DNA from: Aegilops tauschii subsp. strangulata
Lineage: Eukaryota > Streptophyta > Magnoliopsida > Poales > Poaceae
DNA: 64,000 nt
Assembly (NCBI RefSeq): GCF_002575655.3
Contig: NC_053039.3
Coordinates: forward strand, 244,134,622 to 244,198,621
Direction: 5' to 3'
Shown here: one piece after another, positions 55,299 through 64,000 of the stretch
How the letters are laid out: each line of letters starts with the position of its first letter
How positions within the stretch are numbered: position 1 is the first letter of the stretch
Made by a program: the position numbers and the translations under genes
The notes under the pieces: model-generated
Told to the model about the DNA's origin: nothing
Databases searched by the model: none
Seen by the model: only the letters and a program-made list of their open reading frames with translations

Positions 55299-58200
55299 GC
55301 TTTGTACTTCGGCTGTAATGGCCGTAGTATGATCCTCTGTACGGAGGGAGTGTTTTGTATTTCCATTTATTGTTATGACGCCGCGTGGACCGGGCATTTT
55401 AAGTTTTGCTTGGGCGTAGAGTGGGACCGCATTAAAACGAGCAAAAACGGTATGCCCCAGAAGTGCCTGGTAGCCGCTGTGGAACGGGGCAATATCAAAG
55501 GTCAAGCCCTCACTTCGGAAGTTGTTTGGCGAACCGAAAACGACTTCCAGTGTGATGGAGCCCGTGCAGTGAGCTTCTACGCCGGGTACTGCTCCCTTGA
55601 GGATAGTTGTGGTGGGTTTGATTCTAGAAGGATCAATGCCCATTTTGTGAACAGTGTCTTTGTAGAGTAGATTAAGGCTACTGCTGCCGTCCATAAGGAC
55701 TTTCGTGAGATGGAACCCTTCGATAATTGGATTGATGATCAGAGCTGCCAAACCTTTGGGACGGATACGGCTAAATTTTGGGGGAACCAGCTCTATGGCG
55801 TATGCGTCCCGTAGTGCGCACGTGCGCTCCCCTGTAGGGGTGTGCGTCACATATACCATGTTTACAGTTTTCACTTCGGGGGGGAATTGCTTCTGAACCC
55901 CGGTATTCGGCTGGCGAGTCTCTTCATCATCGCTATCACTGGGCGGCCCCTTCCCCTTGTGTTCGGCATTAAGCTTGCCCGCTTGTTTGAAGACCAGCAT
56001 CTTCTGTTAGTGTGAGTAGCTGGTTTATCGGGGGTGCCATGAATCTGGCAGGGCCGATCCAATATCTTGTCGAGATTGGATGGTCCGTCTCTATTTGCCT
56101 TGGATGCCTTTTTCCGTTGACCGGGTTTGGAGCCGCTGAATCCGGTGTTGACCGCTGTGTCTGGCGTTATTTCATTATTATTATGACGCTTGTGTTTATT
56201 GCGTCGTGGCTTGCCGTTGCCGTCTCGGACTTCGGAAGTGCTCGGATCGCTCGCTCTTTTGCTCCTACGAGCGAGCCAGCTGTCTTCTCCCACGCAAAAG
56301 CAGGTCATTAGAGCGGTAAGGGCTGCCATGGATTTTGGTTTTTCTTGACCGAGGTGGCGGGCAAGCCACTCATCCCGGACGTTGTGTTTGAAGGCCGCGA
56401 CGGCTTCGGCGTCTGGACAATCGACAATTTGGTTCGTTTTAATTAAGAACCTAGTCCAGAGCTTTCTGACTGACTCTCCGGGCTGCTGGATGATGTGACT
56501 TAAGTCATCGGCATCAGGTGGCCAGACATATGTACCTTGGAAGTTATCGCGGAAGGCGTCTTCCAGGTCTTCCCAGCTGCCAACGGAGTTCTCTGGAAGG
56601 CTGTTTAGCCAGTGCCGCGCTGGTCCCTTTAGTTTTAGTGGGAGGTATTTAATGGCGTGGAGATCATCGCCGCGGGTCATGTGCTTATGGAGAAGAAAGT
56701 CCTCAATCCATACCGCAGGATCTGTTGTTCCATCGTATGATTCGATATTCATGGGTTTAAACTCTTTTGGGAATTCGTGCTCCATTACTTCGTCGGTGAA
56801 GCAAGGTGGGTGTGCGGCGCCTCTATATCGGGCGGCGTCGCGACGTAGCTCGGATGGAGTCCGTCTGCGTTTTTCGGCCCGGGCGTGATTATGATTGTTG
56901 CGTCTACCTAGGTAGCCGTTGTCGTGTGTCGGGGGGCGTCCTCGTGATCCATAGATCGATCTGTTCTGACCTGCTCTACTGTCCAAGTCCTGCCGCAGGT
57001 CGTATGTATGTCCCCGAGCTGTTTTATCTCTGCCTTTACGGTGAGGTGGGGCGGGCTGGTGTTCGGCTTGAGTTGCCGCTTTATCCCGACCACGTGGTGG
57101 TCGGTCAACCGCATTGCGCGATGATGGTACGGGCTGTAGCGCCTCATCATCGAACTGAGGTAGCAATTTGCGCTTCGGGTAACTTTTGGCTGGGCGCTTA
57201 AGGCCATATTCCTCGGCTGCCAGGACATCAGTCCATCTATCGTTAAGCAGATCTTGATCAGCTTGAAGCTGCTGCTGCTTATTTTTTAGGCTCCTTGCAG
57301 TGGCTATTAGCCGGCGCTTAAAGCGCTCCTGCTCGAGACGTTCTTCAGGCACGATAAAATCCTCGTTGCCAAGGCTCACCTCATCCTCGGAGAGTGGAAG
57401 ATAATTACTGTCCTCCAAGTCTTCGTGTATGGCCTGTTCATCAGGGCCAACTTGCCCGTCTTCCCGTTCGTCCTGTTCGGAAGATGCCTCGACGGGGTCT
57501 TCATTGTCTTCGGCATCGTCCGGAGTATTGTTTTCTCTTGTGCCGGTATTGCTGTCTTTTCCATGGCATGATTTGGAGCGGCGCCGCTGAGGTCGGCGCT
57601 TTGGTTGTATCTCAGGAGGTTTATCCTCTACTGGGTCTTCCTTGTCGTCGTCGTTATTCTCTTTGGGTGTGTCCACCATGTATACGTCATACGAGGAAGT
57701 GGACGTCCAACGTCCCGTAAACGGCGGGTTTTGGGCCTCCTCTTCTCCGGCATCGTCGTCCATACGGTCGATGTCTTCGGAGCCATAATCTAGCATGTCT
57801 GTTAGTTCCTCGACAGCTGCTATGAAGTGGGCGGTGGGTGGGAAGCGAAATTCTCCGTCATCAGCCTCCAGTTCGAACCGGATATAATTCGGCTGTGAGT
57901 CCCCCGCTAAGGAGAGCGTTTTAAACGAGTTTAGCACGTCACCTAAAGGCGAGTGCCGGAAGATGTCCGCGGAGCTGAATTCGACGATCGATGCCTGATC
58001 GAGCTCGACGTGCGCGGACACACATGGTTCGGATCCTGTAGTCGGAAACAAGTCCGAGGTTCCGGTGACACAGATCCCACTCGAGGTTGGGTCCGTGTGT
58101 GGCTTCGACGCCGCTGAGTCTGCGGCTTCCGTGGCGGGGCTGGGCCTCCCGTCCTCGGACGGCGCGATCTGCTCCGGATCTAGGGCCAGAGCGGTTACAT

Positions 58201-58485
58201 GCACTATCTCCTAGGTATGGTCCGATGACAGATTTAAGTCGTGCTTATCGTGGTGACAGGGAGCGGCTGCCGTGGTCTCAAATCCGTCGAAGATCAAGTC
58301 TCAACGGATATCCGTGACGTAGTTCAAGCTTCCAAATCTGACCTGATGGCCAGAGGCGTAGTTGTCGATCTGCTCTAGATGGCCAAGGGAGTTGGCCCGC
58401 AGTGCGAAGCCGCCGAATCCGAAGATCTGTCCAGGGAGGAAGACCTCTCTCTGAGAACATTGTTGTAGATGATTGACGGGGCCAT
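55299..58485 (-). pseudogene. T3 gag-protease, frameshifted and cut by A2
   Basis: ATG at 58485 (MAPSIIYNN). A frameshift within the first 15 codons and a stop near 58213 precede a 777-codon open stretch (58204-55871). This holds the acidic linker, the helical region (LEQERFKRRLIATARSLKNK), the Arg-rich segment, capsid (MTRGDDLHAIKYLPLKLKG, WTRFLIKTNQIVDCPD, ARHLGQEKPKSMAALTALM) and the CX2HG-HTNRRCW knuckle-like motif. A frame change near 55985 leads to VFKQAGKLN and the protease. LMDGSSSLNLLYKDTVHKMG carries the presumed catalytic Asp, and HSGYQALLGHTVFARFNAVP follows. The frame is cut by A2 at 55294. It is the most complete gag-protease of the three T copies. No RT follows in any of them. 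Confidence 0.83.
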
Positions 58486-58513
58486 CGAACCTCTTGACGA
58501 CGACACAACGGAA

Positions 58514-58531
58514 CTCTCAATGAACGCACCA
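58514..58531 (-). other. Primer-binding site of T3
   Basis: Minus strand TGGTGCGTTCATTGAGAG, one mismatch from the T1 site, 1 bp inside the 5' LTR. Confidence 0.7.
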
Positions 58532-58532
58532 A

Positions 58533-59012
58533 TGTCGGTGTCAAAACCGGCGGATCTCGGATTGGGGGTCCCGAACTGTGCGTCTAAGGTCGATGGTAAC
58601 AGGAGACGGGGGACACGATGTTTACCCAGGTTCGGCCCCTCTCTATGGAGGTAATACCCTACTTCCTACTTGATTGATCCTGACGAATATGAGTATTACA
58701 AGAGTTGATCTACCTCGACATCGTATTGGCTAAAACCCTAGAAGTCTAGCCTGTATGACTATTATTACGATTCCTGCCTCTACGGACTAAACCCTCCGGT
58801 TTATATAGACACCGGAGGGGACTAGGGTTGTACAAAGTCGGTTACAATGAAAGGAATCTTCATATCAGGATTCCAAGCTTGCCTTCCACGCCAAGGAGAG
58901 TCCCATCGGGACACGGGAGATAGTCTTCGGTCTTTTATCTTTACAGCCCATCAGTCCGGCCCACGTACCATAGTCCGGACACCCGAGGACCCCCTAATCC
59001 AGGACTCCCTCA
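58533..59012 (-). repeat. 5' LTR of T3
   Basis: 480 bp. Plus strand TGTCGGTGTC to CTCCCTCA. The TATA lies in the CCCTCCGGT / ACCGGAGGG hairpin loop near 58792-58819. Confidence 0.87.
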
Positions 59013-59422
59013 CGCCCCGCTAGCCTTAAAACTCGCCTATTCCCAAGGGGTCGTGCGAACGACGCGGTTGGATTACCCAAACCCGTATTGATGAGGATCC
59101 CACAATAAGGGGACACAATCTCTGCTTTGACAAGACGTGTCAATGGAGGCTGCGCCTCGAAATGCGAAGCGAGAGGCCGAAAAGACGGTTTGAAATAATA
59201 AAGAGGCCAGACGTAATGTTTTGCTGAAAAAGCTGTGAGTGGACATACCTTATTTTGATTAAGTATTGTGGCCGAGGGTTCTAACTGTTATACAGAGCCG
59301 GATACAGTTCTCTTATTCAGAAGACTGCTTTGACGTATTCAGAGGAGGAACCTGCCTTGCAATGCCCAAGACAATCTACATACCGAACACATCGTCATCG
59401 AAAGACTGGTTTAGGGGCTACT
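59013..59422 (+). other. T1 sequence between T3 and its own 3' LTR, ending in the polypurine tract
   Basis: Untranslated end of T1, homologous in reverse to 17686-18060 and 41096-41470. TTTAGGGGCTAC (59411-59422) is the plus-strand polypurine tract next to the 3' LTR. Confidence 0.7.
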
Positions 59423-59895
59423 GAGGGAGTCCTGGATTATGGCGTCCTCGGGTGTCTGAGCTGTGTAGCATGGGCCGGACTAATGGGCCGTGGAGATACA
59501 AGATAGAAGGTCTTCCCCCGTATCAGGATGGGACTCTCCTTTGCGTGAATGGCAAGCTTGACGTCTGGATGTATAGTTTCCTTTCTCTATAATCCGACTC
59601 TGTACAACCCTAGGTCCCTCCGGTGTCTATATAAACTGGAGGGTTTAGTCCATAGAGGCTATCCGAATTTACAGAGGCTAGACAGCTAGGGTTTAGCCAT
59701 TACGATCTCGAGGTAGATCGACTCTTGTAACCCCTATACTCATCAAAGTCAATCAAGCAGGAAGTAGGGTATTACCTCCATTGAGAGGGCCCGAACTTGG
59801 GTAAACATCGTGTCCCCTTGTCTCTTGTTACCTTCAATCCTCAGATGCACAGTTCGGGACCCCCTACCCGAGATCGGCCGGCCTTGACACCGACA
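59423..59895 (+). repeat. 3' LTR of T1
   Basis: TGAGGGAGTCC to CACCGACA, 473 bp, matching 12898-13371 over its length. TATATAAAC is at about 59628-59635. The CCCAC duplication follows. Confidence 0.9.
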
Positions 59896-60130
59896 CCCAC
59901 GGCCGCCCGCAGCGCCGCCACTGCGCCCCGCGCGGGCGCCGCGTCCCGAGGAGGTCGCCACATCCCGCGCTGCAGGACCGCCGAGGGAGGAAAGAGATCC
60001 CCGCCGCCGCCTACGCCGATCGGGCTTTACGGGAGAAGGCCTTCAACATCACCCAGCAAAGCGAAATCTAGCCCGTAGTAGAACATCACTCCGCAACAAG
60101 GGGGCGGGGGGGGGGGGGGGGGGGGTCACG
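59896..60130. other. GC-rich host sequence, right half, with a 20-G run
   Basis: The continuation of 12492-12897 after T1. CCGCC-type triplets are common. The Ala/Arg/Pro-rich frame entering from the left ends at a TAG near 60070. Positions 60106-60125 are 20 consecutive G, preceded by GGGGGC. Such a run can form quadruplexes and its length is uncertain in most assemblies. Confidence 0.45.
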
Positions 60131-61130
60131 AGTAGGAGGACGGCGGCGGCGCGATTTAGGGTTTGATGAGGGTTTTTTTTTCTCGATCATTCGGTTTTTT
60201 CTAGAAATTGAATTACTCTCTTGGCATATGACCACTTTGAATAATATATATTCAGGCGGGGAACTCTAGTACTCTATCCCTGTGATTCCTAAGAAGACCC
60301 TAAGAAAGCTACCACTACCTTTGAATAACATATACATAAGGGGGAAAAATCCTAACGGTCAAAATCTAGAGGAATCCTAAAACCAGATGAGCTTTTGGAG
60401 TCAGCAAAAATCCTAGAAACCGAATGAGCCTTTTTTTAATAGTTTGGTTTGCTTACCACATGTTTCACATGATAACCGAATGAGCTTTTGTGGTCTGTAG
60501 AAATCCTAGAAACAGTACGCAGTAGCAATGGCATGTACTGTTTTCGTGACAAAGTGTCTGGCTCGTAGTGTAAAAGCCAACACAATAATTGACTTCGACA
60601 TTACTTTCGTGATAACTTATATGAACTGTGCTGATCGTCAAGATCAGTGACATGATTCAGAGTTGCATATACATAGTAAATACTTGCAAGTCTTCAAAAC
60701 CGAAACTGCACCGTATATGCTCCCTTGAACTCCGAACACAAGACACTCGAAACGAGCGACAAACAAACCCCAAAAAAGGCCACGAACTACAGTTTGCGAG
60801 ATCCCAGAAGATTTCTTTTTTGAAGGGAGACCAGCAAGGCTGGGCTTTTTCATTATGATAGGTAGGGAGCAATATGTACATAGACCAAGACGGTCATAAG
60901 GATGAAAAAGAAGAGGAAATTGAAAGGAGAAGAAGAAAAAAAGGACAGCACAGGCGAAAATCTCTCAGCCTGGGTCCCCGAAAGGTGACAGCAGGCAGGA
61001 TGCACCCCCCACCCCCCAGATCCCAGAAGATCACAGCAGCAAGAACATCAGCTGTTAGTTTCACGAGCAACTGAAGCAAATCAAGCATACACAAGTAACT
61101 AGTTTATGCAGTGATTATCAGTCGGTACAA
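60131..61130. other. Low-copy-looking region without a clear gene
   Basis: Moderate AT content, no ORF of interest. Two pairs of imperfect direct repeats are visible: around 60226-60260 and 60310-60350 (ACTTTGAATAATATATA / CCTTTGAATAACATATA), and around 60388-60432 and 60478-60520 (GAGCTTTTG...AAATCCTAGAAAC). 60640-61130 may be the 3' untranslated part of the minus-strand gene to the right. Confidence 0.4.
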
Positions 61131-61739
61131 TTAAATAAGACCACGGTAATCTACAAAGAATTTGGTGTCAAAGATCCCAGCATCGCAATCGTCCAGGTTC
61201 AACGTGTAGGAAACGAACTCCTGGTACCCATCGAGCTGGTCCAGCCTGAATTTCGGCCGTTCCTTGTACCTACGCAAGAGCGCCCAGGAGTGTTTCGCCT
61301 CTTCCGCCGCAATCCAAGCCAACACCGCGTCACTCGCCGAGACGGGCTGCTGCTCTGCCGTGGCAACTCGTGGGCGCTTAGGGCACGGCTGATCGGCGGC
61401 AAGCGTGGCCGGCGCTGGCCTTTTCTGCTGTGGCGGGCTCAAGGGCTCTAGTAGCACCGCCGGCTCTTTCTCCCCCGTGCACGTCGTGAAGAAGAAGCGG
61501 CCGCTGGTGCTCTCGGCCCTGGGCACGGAGGCGATGTCCTTGGGCTCGACGTCGGCGCGGTAGCTGAGGCGCTCGGCGCCGTGCTGCATCGCCTTGCCGG
61601 AGATGGGGCGCGGCAGGAAGTTGGTGACGGCCTCTGTTTGTCCATGGTTGGAGCGATACATGTAGAAAACCTCGTCGAGCTCTTCCTTCTCCGGCGATGG
61701 ATTGCGTCTGCGGTTTCTGTTTGTCCTCTGTTTGTCCAT
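61131..61739 (-). CDS. Intact 202-aa protein, possibly NAC-domain-related
   Basis: The only long ORF here that is not part of a recognised transposon. The start is the ATG at 61739 (MDKQRTNRN); an upstream extension would need a TTG start. It begins with a basic stretch (RNRRRNPSPEKEE). Residues about 22-80 (FYMYRSNHGQTEAVTNFLPR, YRADVEPKDI, GRFFFTTCTG) recall the first half of divergent grass NAC domains, where a FLP.. segment, an ADV.. segment and a RFFFT segment occur in this order. The DNA-binding second half is not evident. PCPKRPR near residue 120 could be a nuclear signal. The C-terminal 75 residues (DAVLAWIAAEEAKHSWALL, KFRLDQLDGYQEF) are unknown to me. CTTATAACC on the minus strand about 65 bp upstream is a weak TATA candidate. 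It may be a truncated paralogue or a genuine small gene. Confidence 0.5.
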   Translation of the reverse strand: MDKQRTNRNRRRNPSPEKEELDEVFYMYRSNHGQTEAVTNFLPRPISGKAMQHGAERLSYRADVEPKDIASVPRAESTSGRFFFTTCTGEKEPAVLLEPLSPPQQKRPAPATLAADQPCPKRPRVATAEQQPVSASDAVLAWIAAEEAKHSWALLRRYKERPKFRLDQLDGYQEFVSYTLNLDDCDAGIFDTKFFVDYRGLI

Positions 61740-62270
61740 CGTCTTCTTCTTGCGGTCGATGGTCGCTACAGAAGAGAAGGGTGCGGTGGAACAGAGGCAT
61801 TGGTTATAAGAGGAATCGAAGCGCAAACGGAGTTCCGCGCGACTTCGGAATCCTGGGCCGAAGCCCGGCCGGACTCATCACTAGGCTTGGCGGCGAAGCG
61901 GTGTCCTCTGTGACTTACGTCATCTGGAGTCCGACTCATGGGAGGATTCCTTACAAAACTCTAGCAAACCACACGCACGTGAACGGATTCTTTTAGGAAA
62001 ACGTTTGCGCGCTGTGCGCCCGCGGAATGCTCGGGCCGGTCACTTCGCCACGCTGGCGCTAGCCATCAGAAAGCCAACACGTGTATCTTATCCTCTTCCC
62101 AACGCTGCATCTACTCCTTCTTCCCACGACTGTCCAGGCAGCAAACTCCATGGATCCAGGCGGGCCGGCAGCTCCTGCCTCCGATGCTGTTCGTGCGCCC
62201 GGAGGGGCGACGCTGCCATTCCATGGCCGCGCTCGTCGCCATGGCCGCGCCGTCGTCCCATGACTGCGCA
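61740..62270. other. Upstream region of the 61131-61739 gene; no gene called
   Basis: GC-rich towards 62030-62270. ORFs on both strands overlap each other and are Arg/Ala/Pro-rich, as expected from composition. It probably contains the promoter of the gene to the left. Confidence 0.35.
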
Positions 62271-63010
62271 CAAGAGAAGCTGCATCCGGCAGCGCATAAT
62301 GCTACAACCGGTGGCCAAGATAGCTTCAACAGGCAACATCAAAAGTTTCGAAAGGCAGATGACGATGTTGGTCGCCGGCGCACTACCGCAACATAAGCTG
62401 CAACCGGTGGCCTGGAAAGCTACAACCGGCATCAGGAAAGCTTCAATTGAGAATACAGAGAAGCTGGTCGCCGGGGGCACCGAAGCACAAAAAAGTTGCA
62501 TCCACTGAATTGGGAAGCTTCAACTGCTGAATTGAAAAGCTTCATCCCGCATTATGAAAAGCTTCAACCTGCTTCATAGAAAGCTTCAACCCGTGAGTAC
62601 ACAAACAAAAAGCTACAACCTTTGACATGAAAAGCTTCAACCCTAATTTTGAAAAGCTTCAACCATTCAATGGTGTTGACTGACTGGTGAAGTTTTTGCT
62701 ACAACCCTAATTTTTGCTATAACCGTAGTAGATTTTTGCTACTACCGCTGAAGGTTTTTGCTACATCCATGTAAGGCAGAGTTGCGACCTCACGAAGACG
62801 GCGACGGTGTTTGATTTTTGCTGCATCCGTAGTTTTTTTTGCTACTACCGGTGAAGTTTTTTGCTACATCCATTCAATGGCGTTGACTGACTGGTGGTCG
62901 TCGCCGACGCAATTCCGTGCAGCGAGCGGCGAGGGGCGGCAATGGAGCTACAACCGGAGGAGAGCTATAACCGTCGCCGGTGGAGCTGCAACCACAGGCG
63001 CAGCTGTTGC
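62271..63010. repeat. Field of degenerate short repeats (GCTTCAACC / TTTTTGCTACAACC)
   Basis: More than a dozen copies of two related motifs are spaced irregularly by 20-45 bp. AAGCTTCAACC and variants dominate 62330-62670, and TTTTTGCTACA(A/T)CC and variants dominate 62690-62880. I see no terminal repeats, so I do not assign a transposon class. A Mutator-like or other non-autonomous DNA element is a guess. Confidence 0.6.
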
Positions 63011-63614
63011 ATGGATTGAGGTAGTTTTTGACTACATCCATATTCAACGGCGAGAACGGACAGCGAGGGTGGGGACTGACCACGAGGAAGGCCGGCGAGG
63101 GTGGGGACCGACCACAAGGACGGCCGGCGACGAGGACGGCCAACCGGAGGGGACTGCAGGCGCGGCGACGAGGATCCTGAGCAGGAGTTGCAGATCGAGC
63201 CCGAGGAAGAAGAAGACGTGAGCGAATCATTTTTTTTGCCCAGATCCATTGGCCAAGCAGCTCGCATCAAACGGCTGGGGCGGGACCGGCGGAAACTTTC
63301 GGCCGGTGCGCCGGCGCCTAGCGTTGCCCATTCTTTTACTGAGGCCATCCACGAACAATTTTCGCACTCCGCCCACACGCATTGATCCACGTTGATTCTA
63401 TTTTACACGAATCCTAAAGGAATATGTTGGAATTTTAGTGCCACATAGGCATAGCGTGTTGTGTAAGCGTTAGAGCGCTCAACCCACACGACCCGCAGCA
63501 CGCGGTTGCCAGCTGTGCCGTGTGGGCGAACCAGTTCCCGCCCACACAGTCACCACCCAGTTCACGCGCGTGTGGGTGAACCGCTCTTCGCCACACGACG
63601 CTCGTACGGTGATA
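63011..63614. other. GC-rich tail with G/C-type inverted motifs; no gene
   Basis: 63040-63200 has repeated GGGTGGGGAC and GACCACGAGG-type triplets. 63300-63320 contains the palindrome-like GGCCGGTGCGCCGGCGCC. 63480-63600 has several CCCACACG / CGTGTGGG inverted pairs. Overlapping ORFs on both strands are not credible. Confidence 0.4.
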
Positions 63615-63811
63615 GATGGCAACTGCAGTTGCATGTATGTGGCAACTAGGTAAACTCACATGGCAACTATGATTTGTTGGTAGATGGCAACATCAGTTGC
63701 GCGTACGTGGCAACGAGGTAAACACACATGGCAACTACGATTAACCATACATGACAACTATGGTTGGACCACACGTGGCAACTAGTTAAACACACATGGC
63801 AACTTTTGTTC
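63615..63811. repeat. Tandem repeat, about 67 bp x 3 (GTGGCAACTA.GTAAAC)
   Basis: Units start near 63615, 63683 and 63750. Each contains a (G/C)ATG(G/A)CAAC head, a GTGGCAAC(T/G)AG(G/T)TAAAC core and an ACATGGCAACT tail. Positions 63812-64000 show nothing I can identify. Confidence 0.7.
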
Positions 63812-64000
63812 AACTTGCTTCAGGAATATGGGCCGTACGGGTAGAGTTTGAGACTGATTCCTCGCTCCTTGCTGATGATATGGCTGCTGGACGTGCAGAC
63901 TCATCACCGTACGCAACTGTCATCGAGGATGTGAAGCTCCAGACAATACTGTGGTTTTCTAGGAGTAGGTTCTTGGCGTGTAATCGTGATGCGAACCGTG

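Larger units (their letters stand above)
40616..59012 (-). mobile_element. Tat-like retrotransposon T3, inserted in T1, minus orientation
   Basis: 480-bp LTRs at 40616-41095 (3') and 58533-59012 (5') are flanked by CACCC (40611-40615) and CGCCC (59013-59017), four of five bases equal. The T1 sequence on both sides aligns with the T2 and T3 antisense promoter when T3 is removed. Contents: antisense gene (41639-44755, plus strand), spacer, protease and gag (55299-58485, minus), primer site. No reverse transcriptase or integrase. Element A2 is inserted at 46034-55293. Confidence 0.87.
12898..59895 (+). mobile_element. Tat-like Ty3/gypsy retrotransposon T1, host of two same-family insertions
   Basis: The 5' LTR (12898-13371) and 3' LTR (59423-59895) are in plus orientation and flanked by a perfect 5-bp duplication, CCCAC (12893-12897 and 59896-59900). 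With T2 and T3 removed, T1's own sequence is about 7.1 kb. It holds a primer site, a shortened gag-protease (13420-14519), a spacer, an antisense gene on the minus strand (split into 15786-17204 and 38715-40470), a polypurine tract and the LTR. No reverse transcriptase, RNase H or integrase is present. Continuity of the antisense gene across T2 supports the reconstruction. Confidence 0.88.

Noticed and set aside
63011..63390. Overlapping 94-, 136- and 141-aa ORFs near the right edge
   Set aside because: Open on both strands in GC-rich repeats with no domain similarity that I can see.
62271..63811. CRISPR-like or satellite array
   Set aside because: Unit spacing is irregular, there are no conserved spacers, and the context is a plant nuclear genome. 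It is listed as degenerate repeats only.
1..64000. tRNA or rRNA genes
   Set aside because: I looked for cloverleaf-type A/B box sequence and conserved rRNA blocks. The only tRNA-like matches are short retrotransposon primer-binding sites.

Overview
Organism and overall character. This is plant nuclear DNA, almost certainly from a Triticeae grass (wheat, Aegilops, barley or rye group): large LTR retrotransposons nested inside one another, a CACTA transposon with GGTCCCGGTT-type subterminal palindromes, and very little host gene content. I recognise superfamilies and lineages by their proteins and by primer-binding and polypurine sites. I do not assign database family names.

Layout. (1) 1-6720 is the right-hand part of a CACTA transposon on the minus strand, with a decayed transposase, a small spliced coiled-coil/membrane gene and the terminal inverted repeat at 6708-6720. 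It interrupts the protease region of (2) an Athila-like element (A1, 6721-12491, plus strand). (3) 12492-12897 and 59896-60130 are two halves of a GC-rich host stretch split by (4) a 47-kb nest. The outer element T1 (Tat-like Ty3/gypsy, plus strand, 12898-59895, flanked by CCCAC) was entered by two copies of its own family in the opposite orientation: T2 (17205-38709, flanked by CCCCC) and T3 (40616-59012, flanked by CACCC/CGCCC). T2 was entered by a chromovirus L (minus strand, 23568-36372, flanked by CCATA, 3.5-kb LTRs). T3 was entered by a second Athila-like element A2 (plus strand, 46034-55293, flanked by AGGCC). (5) 60131-64000 is non-nested DNA with one short intact gene (61131-61739, minus, possibly NAC-related) and degenerate short repeats.

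How the parts work. Only L encodes reverse transcriptase, RNase H and integrase, and its polyprotein is broken. T1-T3 carry gag-protease plus a separate antisense gene with its own TATA box and introns. A1 and A2 carry gag-protease plus a second Athila-type ORF. Both families therefore look non-autonomous and would need enzymes supplied in trans. Many inactivating changes look like C-to-T changes at CG or CHG sites, as expected of long-methylated transposons.

Limits. Boundaries were read by eye from repeated ends and target duplications, and LTR divergence was only sampled. Most ORFs in the window are TE-derived and degenerate. The least explained items are the extra 262-aa ORF upstream of gag in L, the promoter-like module and second polypurine tract bracketing ORF2 in A1 and A2, and the antisense gene of T1-T3.
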